NCBI GenBank assembly: GCA_963971305.1
Contig: OZ020307.1
Span: 10,801,501 to 10,865,500 of the forward strand
Origin: Arcuatula senhousia
Taxonomy: Eukaryota > Mollusca > Bivalvia > Mytilida > Mytilidae
Length of the DNA stretch: 64,000 bases
Direction: 5' to 3'
Every line of letters begins with the position of its first letter. Position 1 is the first letter of the stretch. The notes beneath the pieces are model-generated. The model ran no database searches. It saw only the letters and a list, made by a program, of their open reading frames with translations, and was not told the DNA's origin. The translations under genes were made by a program, and so were the position numbers. Shown one piece after another: positions 56,184-64,000 of this stretch.

Positions 56184-59100
56184 TAAAAATAAAATAAAAT
56201 AGGAGATGCTCATCTACATTGTAATACAAATTGTAAAAGAAAGATTCACCAAAAGTATGAATAACATCACCAAGGTGTCTAGGAGGAGTAGCGGGTACAA
56301 CATGGTAACCGCCCTTTGATCAATGACCAAAGTACATGCATGGCTTTGGGAAACTCCATAAATTTGAAAAAATCAAAACTCAAATAAGAGGTGCAAATCT
56401 ATATTATATTAGAAAGACAAATATTTTTTTTAAATTTAGTCGAATTTCATATCGTAAAATCACAAGAGTAATTAGAGAATGTAATACATGTAATAATATT
56501 AGATTAATCTCTTCATTTGCTTAAATACTGATGCACTCGGCTAAAAAAAGTTGCTTTCTTCGTTAAATATTTCGAAACTGGCAGCTAAAAAATGTTGCTT
56601 TCTGCGTTCAATATTTCGAAATCATAAAGCAAGATTTCAATATCGATATAGTATTAATTTTATAGAATTCAACTTTCCTATTTACTCTACAGGAAGGGGC
56701 ATTACATGAAGAAATGCATGGCATCTTCTTAGATATTTCCACAGCGACTGCTCGAAACAGTTTACTCGAAACAGGTGCAACCAAATTCTTTTAGATTAGT
56801 AGCAAATTTTATTGACAGAAAAAATGAGTTGTTGTAAAAAGTTCTGTAATCATTTTCTAAGTATTTGAAACCTTTTGCATCCGCAAATCTTATAAATAGT
56901 CCTTCTTGTGAAGGATGGCAAACAATCGATTTAGCATACATGCGTTGCACAGTTGTTATTTTTTGATCTGTTGGAATAATAAAAACCCTTTTTCTTTCTT
57001 ATAGAAAAAAACGCATTGCATATTTTCGTTTATAAAATAAGGGAAAGAAAAAAAAATATATCCCACCTTTACAGATACACTAACCCGGCCCTGAACTCCA
57101 AAGAAAATATACCTTTTGAGATAAAATATTGTATCTGTATTTAGCTTTTAAGAATTTAATATATATAATGTGTTGTGTACAAGTTCTAACTTTGGTGCTT
57201 TTAACAGTGCCTCTTAGAGTCCCGTCAAATTGTTAACGTCAAAAATACGGGTGTGGGACATTTGACTAGACAAAGAAATATGCCTTTTTTATTTGGATTT
57301 ATGTGTCGAATTTAATTATCCTGACTATTTTTAAAAAGAGTAGAACATGTAATTTTTGTTTATTCATAAAAAAGTTTTGCATACGTTTAATCAAAATTGC
57401 GAATACGCATCACAGTTGCACGGGTTTGTGAAAAGTTTGATTTTTCACACATGTGACATTTTACTAGACATCGGAAAATTGACGTTTCTCGGTAAATTTA
57501 GCCACAAACAAAAAACTAAGTCGAATATCGTTTTCTTGTATATATGTAATTTATGTCTGATGGCTAGAATTTAATAATTCTTTTTTCTAATTATTTGAAT
57601 TACGCAGGGAATATGATGTTCGAATATTATATCCATACTGGGACATTTTGTTTGATTTTGTATTTTTAAATTTTTTTCATGCGCCAAGGAAAAACGTAAA
57701 AAATATTTATATAAAATCTGTATGCTATAAATCCCGGATCCAAATGTAAAATTTTGTATGCATTGGCGCAAAAATAAATCCATGGCCCAAATAACAAGAA
57801 CTGGTGCCCACATCTATTGTAACGCGGGACATGGAAAATATGACGTTACTTTCTATATAAAATGTTCATTATATTTAAACGAGCAAGTTTTAAGCATTAA
57901 TTTTTTGATAACTCTATTCGGGTGAAAAATCCCCTTTAAGATGATGTATAACACGTACGTAGTCTTCTAAAATCGTTCCGGAAAAAATAGCCAATACGCG
58001 GTAAGCTTACTTTTTTTACAAAGTGACACCAGTATTGTGCGTAACGTCCATGCTTTTTTTATTTAAAAAAGTCAAAGTTTTAAAGTTCTGTAAAATCGAG
58101 TGGAATCGTGTTTCTTGTCAAATTTGTGATGTCATATATCTTACAGGCAATCGCATGAAAGCATGAATTTCTTTTATCATCTGATAAACTAGATTATTTA
58201 CCTTTTCATAACTATAAAAACATTGATATAAGATTGACCAGGAGTGACCATCCTTTAAACCATGTTCCTTGGGCTTTATTGTTTACATTTTCAAAATTAC
58301 AAACACGACTTAAAGTGCATTTGACAGCAATTCAAAAACAGACAAAGCAACATTGAAATAGATAAATGCTCGTCTAAAGTAATGCTTTAACGTTATAATC
58401 ATTTCAGTGATGGTAACAAACATTCAATTTAGACGATTGAGAAATAGTTATCTAATCGAACTCCATTTTTGAGTGTTACATTATCGTGAAATGCTCCTAC
58501 ATAGACAATGAACCAATCTATAGAGTGGCAAATGGTTTCCGTTAAATTCAATGAAGTCGGTCTTATCGATTGAGATTTCAAGCAGTTTCTATATCAAATT
58601 TGTAACTATTTTATTCAAGTATTTTTAGAGTGGATTTTGAAATCTCTTAAATCTCCTGTGAAGCATAATCAATTACAATTTGAAAAGAAAAGTTTTCTTT
58701 CTTGATAATAACAGGTTTAGAAATTAGTCTAATTAGGAAAAGCTCTGCGTGAGGATGTGCAGCTGGAAGAGTCTAGATGACAAACTGTCGAGTACTATCT
58801 GAAACTCTGATTAATAGAATAAGGTTCTAATTCTAAATGTCATTACATTTTTTTAAAACTGAATGAACAGGATTCGATAGCCCAAAAAGTGCTAAATCAT
58901 CTAAAAAATAGGGTCTTTATTCAAAGGAAAGGGCACAGCTAGGCACATTTATGACACAAATCCCTTCACACTTATGGATACTTTTGTATTATAACATTTT
59001 CTATCTTGTATTATAATTATTATCGTTTTTATTATGAAATGTTTAAAAAATAAAATAAAATATATTTGCATTCACTGAGAAGGCATAAATAGTCCAAATG

Positions 59101-61145
59101 TTTGACAATTTAAATATTTTCAATATTTTATGTTTCATGAATTAATAATTAGTTATGAGCAGTTAAGATAATTTGGAAAGGAGTTGTGATTACGTGAACC
59201 CGCTCAGTCTTCCAAAACTTAAAAATGAAGTACATAGGATTTTTTTTGTGTGGGTGAGTAGCCGGGATATTCCGCCTTTAAATTGATTTTTGATTCTATA
59301 AGATATGACAAAGCTGTCCAATTCTTTTAAACAAAACATATTTTTAGTGTAACCCTACTGTTTAATCTTAGCTTTAGTGGTTGCGTGCCGCTTCAGTGGT
59401 TGTGCACCTATAACATAAACTTAGTGCTAAGACCATGTGTGTGTCTATCTGTGATTTACTATGAAATTCTTTGCTTGTTTGTTTGCAGAAAGAAATTCTC
59501 AATGAAACATGTTAATATATATGTATAACTCTGCCTTAATGTTGGTAGACAGTGTAATAATTTTGATAAGTTAGTTTATAATATTTCATAATAATATTCA
59601 GTGTTTTTTTTTACCAAGTGTATTTGACTTTAGGCAAATGATTTCTAAAAGTTAAAATACTATGAGTAAACTCAAAGCTGTAATTCCAGCAAACAGGTGA
59701 ATGGAATGGTTTAATACGTGAAGTAATGGAGAAGAAGGCCGACATGGTCCTCACATCTCTAAAGATAACCCCTAAGAGAAACGAACAGATCCAGATGTCA
59801 ATACCATTCCTGGAAACTGGAATAACTATTATAGTCTCCATCAGGAAAGGGGCCATATCACCTACAGCTTTTCTAGGTAAGAGTGCCTCTTTATATGACA
59901 TATTCCTATCACATCACAGTGTAGTAATTTGTCGTTATCTTTTTTTAATGAAGGCTTCTTCGCACAATCCGTTTTTATTCCTGGTTTGGTATTTACATTC
60001 AAAGTTTCACAAGAAATCTTATCAAAATTTCAAGGAGTTTTAATGGCTGGAGTCTACAACAAATGTTACACTTAAGATTATTTTGTGAATCAAACGATAG
60101 AATTTAGCCACTATATATATTTTTTTTATTGAAATCAAGCTAATAATTCATTTGCCTTGTTTGGAGATAAGGATTGTAGTTTCCCATCGGAGTAGGGACC
60201 ATCTCACCTATAATTGCTATTCTAGATAATATTTCATCTCCGGCTTCTTAATTTTCAAGCTGTTTTAAATCAACAGTTGTAGTTAAAAGTCTATCAAAAT
60301 TATCATTATTCATTATAAAGCTTCTAATAATACTTTCCCATTGCTATCATTCATTATCCAATCCCAAACAGACTTCATCCTTTGGTAATTGTGCATTTAA
60401 AGCAATATTTTTTACAAACACCTACAGTTTTACATTTCTTTAATGCACTCAAGCTGAGGTGAAATATTATATTACAAATAATAAAAACCCAAACGCTGAA
60501 ATGAAACACAATTATATCAGTTAGGGAGTTATTTTAGGTTGTAGTGGTATCTACTAGACGTAGATATTGAAAACAACCTTTTAATGCGTTCTTCAGACAC
60601 ATAATATGACGCATCTCTTTTACTTTTCTTATCGTTTATTTTCATTGCTCCTTATAGGTCTATATGACAATACAAATGGATATTTTATATTCGAAACTAC
60701 CACTAAAGCATCAATCAATTTAAAAGTTTTGAAACAACTATTTGTTTTATGTTCAACAGTTTTATAACATTATTGTTTGATTTTGATACATTTTATCTAC
60801 TTTACATGATTCAGAATTTTATACGAATTAAGTTTCATTGACAGCATTTTGTGTCCTTTTTAAATTCAAGTGTAGCATTAATTCATTTTACAGAACCTTT
60901 GCAGAACCATAATACGACTTCCCATCGCTTTGTTCGAAAATAGTGCTTCAATACTTAATTCAGAACTGTAAGACCTTTGAGGAAATGTTTGTATGTATAT
61001 ATTTTCAGAACCGTACGACTATCCATCCTGGTGCCTGATTTTGGTGTTTAGTGTACATGCAACTGGTGCCTCTATCTTTATCTATGAATGGTTGAGTCCG
61101 AGCGGACTAAACAGAGGACGAACGAACACCCGAGGTAACCAGGAG
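37434..61145 (+). CDS. GRIN2: NMDA-type ionotropic glutamate receptor subunit, GluN2-like (11 exons, 3' part beyond window)
   Basis: Exons 37434-37841, 38081-38283, 41963-42088, 42624-42769, 44259-44451, 44741-44894, 45231-45466, 53434-53581, 56693-56774, 59697-59876 and 61009-61145 join through GT-AG introns into 2013 nt (671 codons) with no stop. Order: signal peptide (about 1-30); bilobed amino-terminal domain (to about 405); S1 from RRHFKIVTLKEDPYVMYRKL with the paired Cys seen in NMDA receptors (NKCGHH, VPC, RCCAGLCVDLL); the agonist-site box SLKITPKR (586-593); FLETGITIIVS; and M1 (PSWCLILVFSVHATGASIF, then EWLSPSG). EWNGLIREV, KADMVLTSL and EWLSPSG fit invertebrate GluN2 better than GluN1 or GluN3. 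The product would sit in the neuronal plasma membrane as a glutamate-binding subunit of a cation channel with GluN1. Pore loop, M3, S2, M4 and tail are not in the window. The ATG at 37434 follows an in-frame stop and opens a signal peptide. Confidence 0.9.
38081..38283 (+). CDS. GRIN2: GRIN2-like exon 2: amino-terminal domain
   Basis: Acceptor TGTTTTTAG. Encodes LQMAPTISHESHAMVSLLLR and YNWTSFTVIGTSS, the ..P....A...LL..Y.W..F.. signature of glutamate receptor amino-terminal domains. Donor ATAG|GTAGGT, phase 2; a donor four bases later would add a stop. Confidence 0.9.
38284..41962 (+). other. GRIN2-like intron 2 with SINE and RT-family piece
   Basis: Contains a SINE (39896-40208) and an RT-family 3'-UTR piece at 41050-41295 (GGCTAACCCTCCCGGAGTAA, GTTGTCTTTTTCTTGTGTG). 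A frame at 38635-38859 with basic residues has no recognisable domain. Confidence 0.5.
39896..40208 (+). mobile_element. SINE, 5'-truncated copy in intron 2
   Basis: Starts within the element at GTCCGCGTCCGCAGGCGTTG, then GTGGGCCAACGTGCGTGG, GAACCGCCAAGAAGTGCACC, and ends AAGGCGTAAAGCACACAACT with a (CTCA)n-like tail. Confidence 0.7.
41963..42088 (+). CDS. GRIN2: GRIN2-like exon 3: amino-terminal domain
   Basis: 126 nt. Acceptor CGTTACAG, donor TCAGG|GTAGGG; phase 2 in and out, completing AG|A and GG|T codons. Encodes LNILSKILIDTSSDQDDIVM and KENRIFLLHS, the strand before the next helix. It fills a gap otherwise missing between exons 2 and 4. Confidence 0.85.
42624..42769 (+). CDS. GRIN2: GRIN2-like exon 4: amino-terminal domain
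   Basis: Acceptor TTGTTTCAG, donor TTAG|GTAAGT, phase 1. Encodes AKDAKNLFDVASGLGLTNHE and YMWILSSSSLG, the helix and YxWI strand of the domain. Confidence 0.9.
42770..44258 (+). other. GRIN2-like intron 4, nothing recognised
   Basis: Two minus-strand frames (43744-43547, 44043-43807) show no motif I know. A G run lies near 43216-43226. Confidence 0.35.
44259..44451 (+). CDS. GRIN2: GRIN2-like exon 5: amino-terminal domain
   Basis: Acceptor TCTTCCTAG, donor TACAA|GTATGA, phase 2. Encodes FKHYSVDAPPIEEVLDEALQ and SAIYVWGLAL, the D.....A...W helix. Confidence 0.9.
44741..44894 (+). CDS. GRIN2: GRIN2-like exon 6: end of the amino-terminal domain
   Basis: Acceptor TGATTTCAG, donor AGACAA|GTGAGT, phase 0. 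Encodes VSFSSSGVNQFITLRIYNTQ, the F...G......I.N. signature, and VWRQ before the linker. Confidence 0.9.
45231..45466 (+). CDS. GRIN2: GRIN2-like exon 7: linker and start of S1
   Basis: Acceptor TTCACTCAG, donor GAGCA|GTAAGT, phase 2. Encodes VGKW, ITWPGDSKSPPKGKP (the conserved I.WPG block) and FKIVTLKEDPYV, then NKCGHHEVPCR with Cys typical of NMDA receptor S1. Confidence 0.95.
45512..46912 (-). mobile_element. Hairpin-headed non-autonomous element, copy C (TATACGACCGC family), in intron 7
   Basis: On the minus strand the 5' end is a hairpin, TATACGACCGCAAA pairing with TTTGCGGACGTATA (46909-46879), followed by a GTCGTTGTCG microsatellite. The body shares AACATGGCCGCCGTGGCTAA, the CAGACTACTGTTTTTGGC phrase and two units of a 160-bp repeat with copy B at 48120-49230. 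The 3' end (about 45512) has a small GCTTCGCC-type hairpin. Head and tail differ from copy B although the body is shared. Confidence 0.6.
47220..47530 (-). repeat. Left arm of the foldback: two units of the ~165-bp repeat
   Basis: Units begin with ACTAAAAGTCGCCAC.GATAC and end with GGAAATCCGTCAATATGCAA; the first and second are separated by the TTGACGCAAATTACAATATA phrase. Confidence 0.75.
47895..49273 (+). mobile_element. Hairpin-headed non-autonomous element, copy B (AGCTCACCTG family)
   Basis: Head hairpin AGCTCACCTGGACC-gaa-GGTCCATGTGAGCT, a GTCGTC/GTCTGTCGTC microsatellite (47942-48004), then a body with CATGGCCGCC. The tail has CAGGTGAGCGATTCAGGCTC and the hairpin GGCTCC-TGG-GAGCC, ending CTTGTTA. 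Same ends as copy A. Confidence 0.65.
48240..49215 (+). repeat. Six tandem units of about 160 bp inside copy B
   Basis: Each unit contains CTCTACAAAAGTCTCCATAG, GAAGTTGTCAGATGACCCCT, TATAGGGGTTACGGCCCCT, GTTTTTGGCCTACAGAATGA and GCTGTTGCTTGCTTAAATGT. Unit starts lie near 48247, 48413, 48578, 48735, 48893 and 49052. The body of copy C carries two units in the opposite orientation. Confidence 0.85.
49613..49915 (+). mobile_element. SINE, internally deleted copy in intron 7
   Basis: Starts AGTCCCGTGCGGGGTCCGGG, keeps GCTTGTCGTAAAAGTCGACT and GTGGCTGAATAGGGTGGC, loses the central 190 bp or so, and ends GGGCGTAAAACACCAACTCA with (CTCA)n. Confidence 0.75.
49951..50064. repeat. Cluster of four palindromes TTGTACAAATT/AATTTGTACAA
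   Basis: Near-perfect 20-24-bp palindromes at 49951-49974, 49981-50000, 50009-50032 and 50041-50064, a period of about 30 bp. All have the TGTACAAATT and AATTTGTACA half-sites; the last is degenerate. Confidence 0.75.
50347..50500 (-). mobile_element. SINE 3'-half fragment
   Basis: The reversed tail GAGTGAGTGAGTTTC, then TATTGGTTATATAAAAGCGA and GAACATGAAAAGGTTGAAAT correspond to the reversed 3' half of the SINE. Confidence 0.5.
50690..51660 (+). repeat. Right arm of the foldback: about six units of the ~165-bp repeat
   Basis: GATTTCCAGTTTTCCGCGAT (or a close variant) recurs near 50700, 50870, 51028, 51205, 51377 and 51545, each followed by a TTCTTCAAAAAACGATG-like phrase and GTATATTGTAATTTGCGT. 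The unit nearest the terminus is closest to the left arm. Confidence 0.8.
51738..53433 (+). other. End of GRIN2-like intron 7
   Basis: 52360-52600 is an RT-family 3'-UTR piece (GGAACTGCTAACCCTTTTCG, GTTGCTGATTGGGG, GATATTCGATTGGCTC). Otherwise AT-rich with nothing recognised. Confidence 0.45.
53434..53581 (+). CDS. GRIN2: GRIN2-like exon 8: S1
   Basis: Acceptor TTTTTTACAG, donor AACCAG|GTATCG, phase 0. Encodes RCCAGLCVDLLKTLSTEMKF and DYELYEVPDRTWG. The preceding intron is 7967 nt. Confidence 0.95.
53582..56692 (+). other. GRIN2-like intron 8
   Basis: Holds a possible degenerate SINE 3' part (54480-54600), a direct duplication (56061-56150 and 56260-56352, both with AGGAGTAGCGG..ACAACAT) and a C run of about 29 at 56149-56177. 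No other exon could be identified. Confidence 0.45.
56693..56774 (+). CDS. GRIN2: GRIN2-like exon 9: 82-nt exon inserting about 27 residues in S1
   Basis: Acceptor TTTACTCTACAG, donor AACAG|GTGCAA; phase 0 in, phase 1 out, exactly what exons 8 and 10 need. Encodes EGALHEEMHGIFLDISTATA then RNSLLET. GluN2 proteins I know have only a short loop here between the Y.LYEV strand and WNG. Skipping it would join exon 8 to exon 10 out of frame and give a stop within six codons. Confidence 0.7.
56775..59696 (+). other. GRIN2-like intron 9, no gene recognised
   Basis: AT-rich. 58022-58050 is an inverted, slightly diverged copy of 53866-53895 in intron 8. Confidence 0.4.
59697..59876 (+). CDS. GRIN2: GRIN2-like exon 10: S1 agonist site
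   Basis: Acceptor GCAAACAG (weak pyrimidine tract), donor TCTAG|GTAAGA, phase 1. Encodes EWNGLIREVMEKKADMVLTS, SLKITPKR with the agonist-carboxyl-binding Arg, PFLETGITIIVS, and ISPTAFL leading into the pre-M1 helix. Confidence 0.95.
59877..61008 (+). other. GRIN2-like intron 10, nothing recognised
   Basis: AT-rich, 1132 nt, no frame or repeat that can be assigned. Confidence 0.4.
61009..61145 (+). CDS. GRIN2: GRIN2-like exon 11: pre-M1 and first membrane segment
   Basis: Acceptor TATTTTCAG. Encodes EPYDYPSWCLILVFSVHATG then ASIFIYEWLSPSGLNRG. Donor CAGGAG|GTAAAT (phase 0) is preferred; CGAG|GTAACC at 61135 (phase 1) is the alternative. The pore-loop exon should follow but is not found before 64000. 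Confidence 0.85.
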
Positions 61146-63319
61146 GTAAATTGTAGTGACGTGTAGATCGTCCAACAGGAAATGTATATCAATATATGGA
61201 ATGTGTTTTTTTTTCATTCTTGTAGCACCGTTGTGTCCTTGACTAGCTATTAGATAAAGGTTTAAGAAAAATATATGTCATGCGGTCTCTTAAAACTATT
61301 TTATTTGTCGAATATTAGCCATTGGTTTACAATTAAAACAAACTGTCCGAGAACGAGAATAAGGTTCATTATTATTAAAACACTATAAATGACTATCACA
61401 AACACATCCACAAACATTCAAAACAAGGGGAGGACAAAACGTAGAAATAGAAGATTGCAATGGGCCTGAGTTGGAACCGACATTAAAAAAAAAGAAATAA
61501 TGGATTTAGTCACCACGATTTATGGCGTTGGACCGCTTTCTTTCATTGTGATCTACTCTCTCTAAAAGAGGGAAGTATGACTCAAAACTTTGTTTAACCT
61601 TTTTTTCGTTTAGTGTATCTAGTCAGGACCATAGCACATTCACTTAAGTGTCATTTTCGAATGGGAGATAATTCAATACACTTTTTTGTATTTTAAATTT
61701 AGTGATTTCATGCTCAGAACAAAATATATGATTTTGTCTCTTCACTCGTGTAATAATAATAGAACAACAGGTAGTGAAGATTTTAAACAAAAAGCGTTAT
61801 TCAGGGAATTTTATTATTATAACGTGTATTTTGATTCATCCAAACCTAAGCACAATGTTGCAATAAAGTGCGACAACAATGAACTTCATAAAAAGTAGAC
61901 CAACCCTAATATGGTCTTCGTTTGACATGAGATCTGACTGGAAGCTGTTGTTAAGGATGTTCGCTAATTTATTTGAAAATAAATAGGTTTCAAATTTGAT
62001 TCCTCAAATGAAAAGATAATAGTAAAAGAATAAAATAAGCAAAAAATTTTGATAGGTTCGTGACCTCGTTTTCAAGATAATTGACGTTAAAGTTTTGGCG
62101 GGAAAAGGTTTTCTCTGCCTTTTTCATAGGTTTAGCATTAGCACAGAATAAATAGGATTTGATAAAACTTTGTCTATAACCTCTTTATCACATATTAAAG
62201 ACGTTAATAACAAGAAAATAGGGGGTTCGTGGGCAAAAATTTTAACCCTATTTTGATGGTAGAATCCAGAGGATTCCGAAAAAATGACAGAAATACCAAA
62301 ACAAGACCAGCGAGCATCCTTAAGTCATCAAAATTATGTACTATATTGTTTGTGTGAGGGTTAATTTATCTCGTGATGTTATCTTAAGATGTATTTAGAT
62401 ACATCAAAACACATATCGTAGAAAAAAGATATAAATATAAATATGTAGTAGAATTGTAACTATAGTATATACTTTTAATCCTATAATAAATAAACAGACG
62501 GCACGCAAAATTAAAAAAAATATATATATAGTTATTTACAAATCTCTCGTTCTCTAGACCTTATATTATAAATGAACAATCTCGCCGGGGTCATATATTG
62601 GCAAATTAATGATATTTTATTTATTTTTTAAAGTACAATTAATGATTTGACGCGGAACATACTCGACGGAAGTGCTTTAACAAGATCAACTTCCCATAAA
62701 ATGTAGTCTAAGTGAAGCCTTATAATATAGACGATTCAATCTATTTAATAGCAGAGTTTTTTTACATGACAGAATAAACACAACGGTGCTATACAATGGC
62801 AATAGAATTCCCATGGAGGATTTTTATTCATACCAAGAGCAATTAATTGATAAAAGAATGTAAAGTTTGATTAGATCAGATCTCTGTTAAATTAAATATA
62901 TTTAGAGTAAAGTATCCAGAAATCAAAGTTGTTCTGTCAGTTAACGTAGAAGCAAATTATAAACTTTCATACTTGAACAAAGTAATTGAGACTGTCATAC
63001 AAAGAAAACCCATCTCTAGAGCCCGATATCAGAGTACTCTACCGATAAACTTTATCTGATTTATAAAAATTATATTTCTCTGGATCTTTGGAAAGTCAGT
63101 CGTAGAATACTGATTCGATTTGCATGATGTTGTTATGTATTGTTGACTTATTGAATAAAACATAAGACATCAAGGGATTCTGCAAGGGAAAGAAAATGCA
63201 TCGGTAAAACTGAGTAAGTTAACACGTTTAGATACTTGAAATTGTAAAAAAACACTTTTGGCGTTGCTATGCCATTTTAACAATATAAAGGGGAACATTT
63301 TTTCTCATCTTCACTTCTA
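61146..63319 (+). other. Start of GRIN2-like intron 11
   Basis: 61385-61640 is a diverged RT-family 3'-UTR piece in minus orientation (TGCAATGGGCCTGAGTTGG, ACGATTTATGGCG). No exon coding for the pore loop or M3 was found. Confidence 0.45.
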
Positions 63320-64000
63320 GACAAAAAAGATTGTAGACAAGCTCTCCCTGTTAACATCACTTTCCATTATATTGATGATGTCCTTTCACTGAATAGTTTT
63401 CAAATTTGTGACTTTCTGCATCTCATATATCTTCAGGACAACGAATTCTAGGAGGTCTGTTTTATAATAAGGTCTACATTATGAAATAGACTCTCAATGA
63501 AAACTTTCAACAAAGCATTATGACAAACATGATGAGTTCTACTTGCAGTCGTCAACCTTCCCTTTTTGTGTAGCAATTGTTTGTCCACTCAGGCTTATGG
63601 AGTTTACGTATCACACTTGATTCGTTATGCCAGAGGTTGGGGGGCTCACATCGATTTCCTTTGAAGAGCATCCGTCTGGCACAAAATTGCTTACACAAGG
63701 TTATGATGCTCCTCTGTTGTTGTCTTCACTCAAAAAAAATTATGGGCGACATCGCGCACTCTGTGCTCTTTGACAAATACATGTATGGAATTTCTAATTC
63801 TCAGATGAGTGCAGATGTTGGTTTTTCATAGGGTTTTGTTTTGTCTCCTTTTATCGAATTTGACACGCTGAATTGACTATTGGCAGCGCGACGGGTGTGA
63901 TATAGCAAGAAGGAACTGCTTTCTCTTGCGGATACCTGAGTTCTCTCTCGTTACATCTTGATTGCTTTTCAGTTGTTTTTGTGTTGTCTGTTTCTTCGTG
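63320..64000 (+). mobile_element. Reverse-transcriptase-family retroelement: RT end and 3' UTR, decayed
   Basis: One frame reads DKKDCRQALPVNITFHYIDD followed by VLSLNSFQICDFLHLIYLQD, containing the catalytic YIDD box. After frame breaks come TFPFCV, the YGVY.SHLIRYARGWGAHI stretch and, closing the element, YMYGISNSQMSADVGFS (stop near 63829). The 3' UTR follows from about 63832, with GACACGCTGAATTGACTATT and GGAACTGCTTTCTCTTGCGG, shared with several pieces elsewhere in the window. Same family as 32405-33170. Confidence 0.65.

Noticed and set aside
61686..61898. Possible next receptor exon after M1
   Set aside because: The frame has no pore-loop or M3 motif (no SYTANLAAF-like box) and no suitable splice phase.
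1..64000. tRNA, rRNA or bacterial operon features
   Set aside because: No cloverleaf with a GGTTCRANNCC box, no ribosomal RNA core sequence and no operon-like gene spacing was seen.

Overview
The window looks like nuclear DNA of a bivalve mollusc, most likely a mussel (Mytilus type). Base composition is AT-rich, genes are split by GT-AG introns, and most of the sequence is decayed transposable elements. Many of the repeats (CTCA/CATT-tailed SINEs, hairpin-headed elements beginning AGCTCACCTG, a reverse-transcriptase family with a long 3' UTR) are of kinds I associate with bivalve genomes. The species call is inference; no database search was possible.

Layout. 1-7.0 kb is retroelement debris: the 3' part of a tyrosine-recombinase (DIRS/Ngaro-like) retrotransposon carrying RNase H, recombinase and an SGNH-hydrolase domain, cut by a LINE fragment, followed by a palindromic MITE and a decayed CR1-like LINE on the minus strand. 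7.4-15.6 kb holds two plus-strand paralogues of a secreted 'short-chain collagen C4-like' protein. Each has three exons with identical exon 2 and exon 3 lengths. Copy 1 looks intact; copy 2 has no visible ATG in front of its signal peptide. 15.6-37.4 kb is intergenic and full of repeats: a foldback element with ACAGAC-rich arms (18.0-20.3 kb), a Penelope-type fragment with a hammerhead remnant, two minisatellites, RTE-like LINE endonuclease fragments with a SINE inserted in them, and a 1.8-kb element with terminal inverted repeats.

From 37434 to at least 61145 runs one large plus-strand gene, an NMDA-type ionotropic glutamate receptor subunit of GluN2 type. Eleven exons can be joined with consistent splice phases into 671 codons: signal peptide, amino-terminal domain, S1 half of the ligand-binding domain, and first membrane segment. 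The pore loop, M3, S2 and M4 must lie beyond the window. Its 8-kb seventh intron contains a 4.6-kb foldback element with tandem-repeat arms. An 82-nt exon (56693-56774) adds about 27 residues inside S1.

The genes do not form a pathway. The C4-like pair is a local tandem duplication, and the receptor gene is an independent long neuronal-type gene. The window ends in that gene's intron 11, within a fragment of the reverse-transcriptase family.
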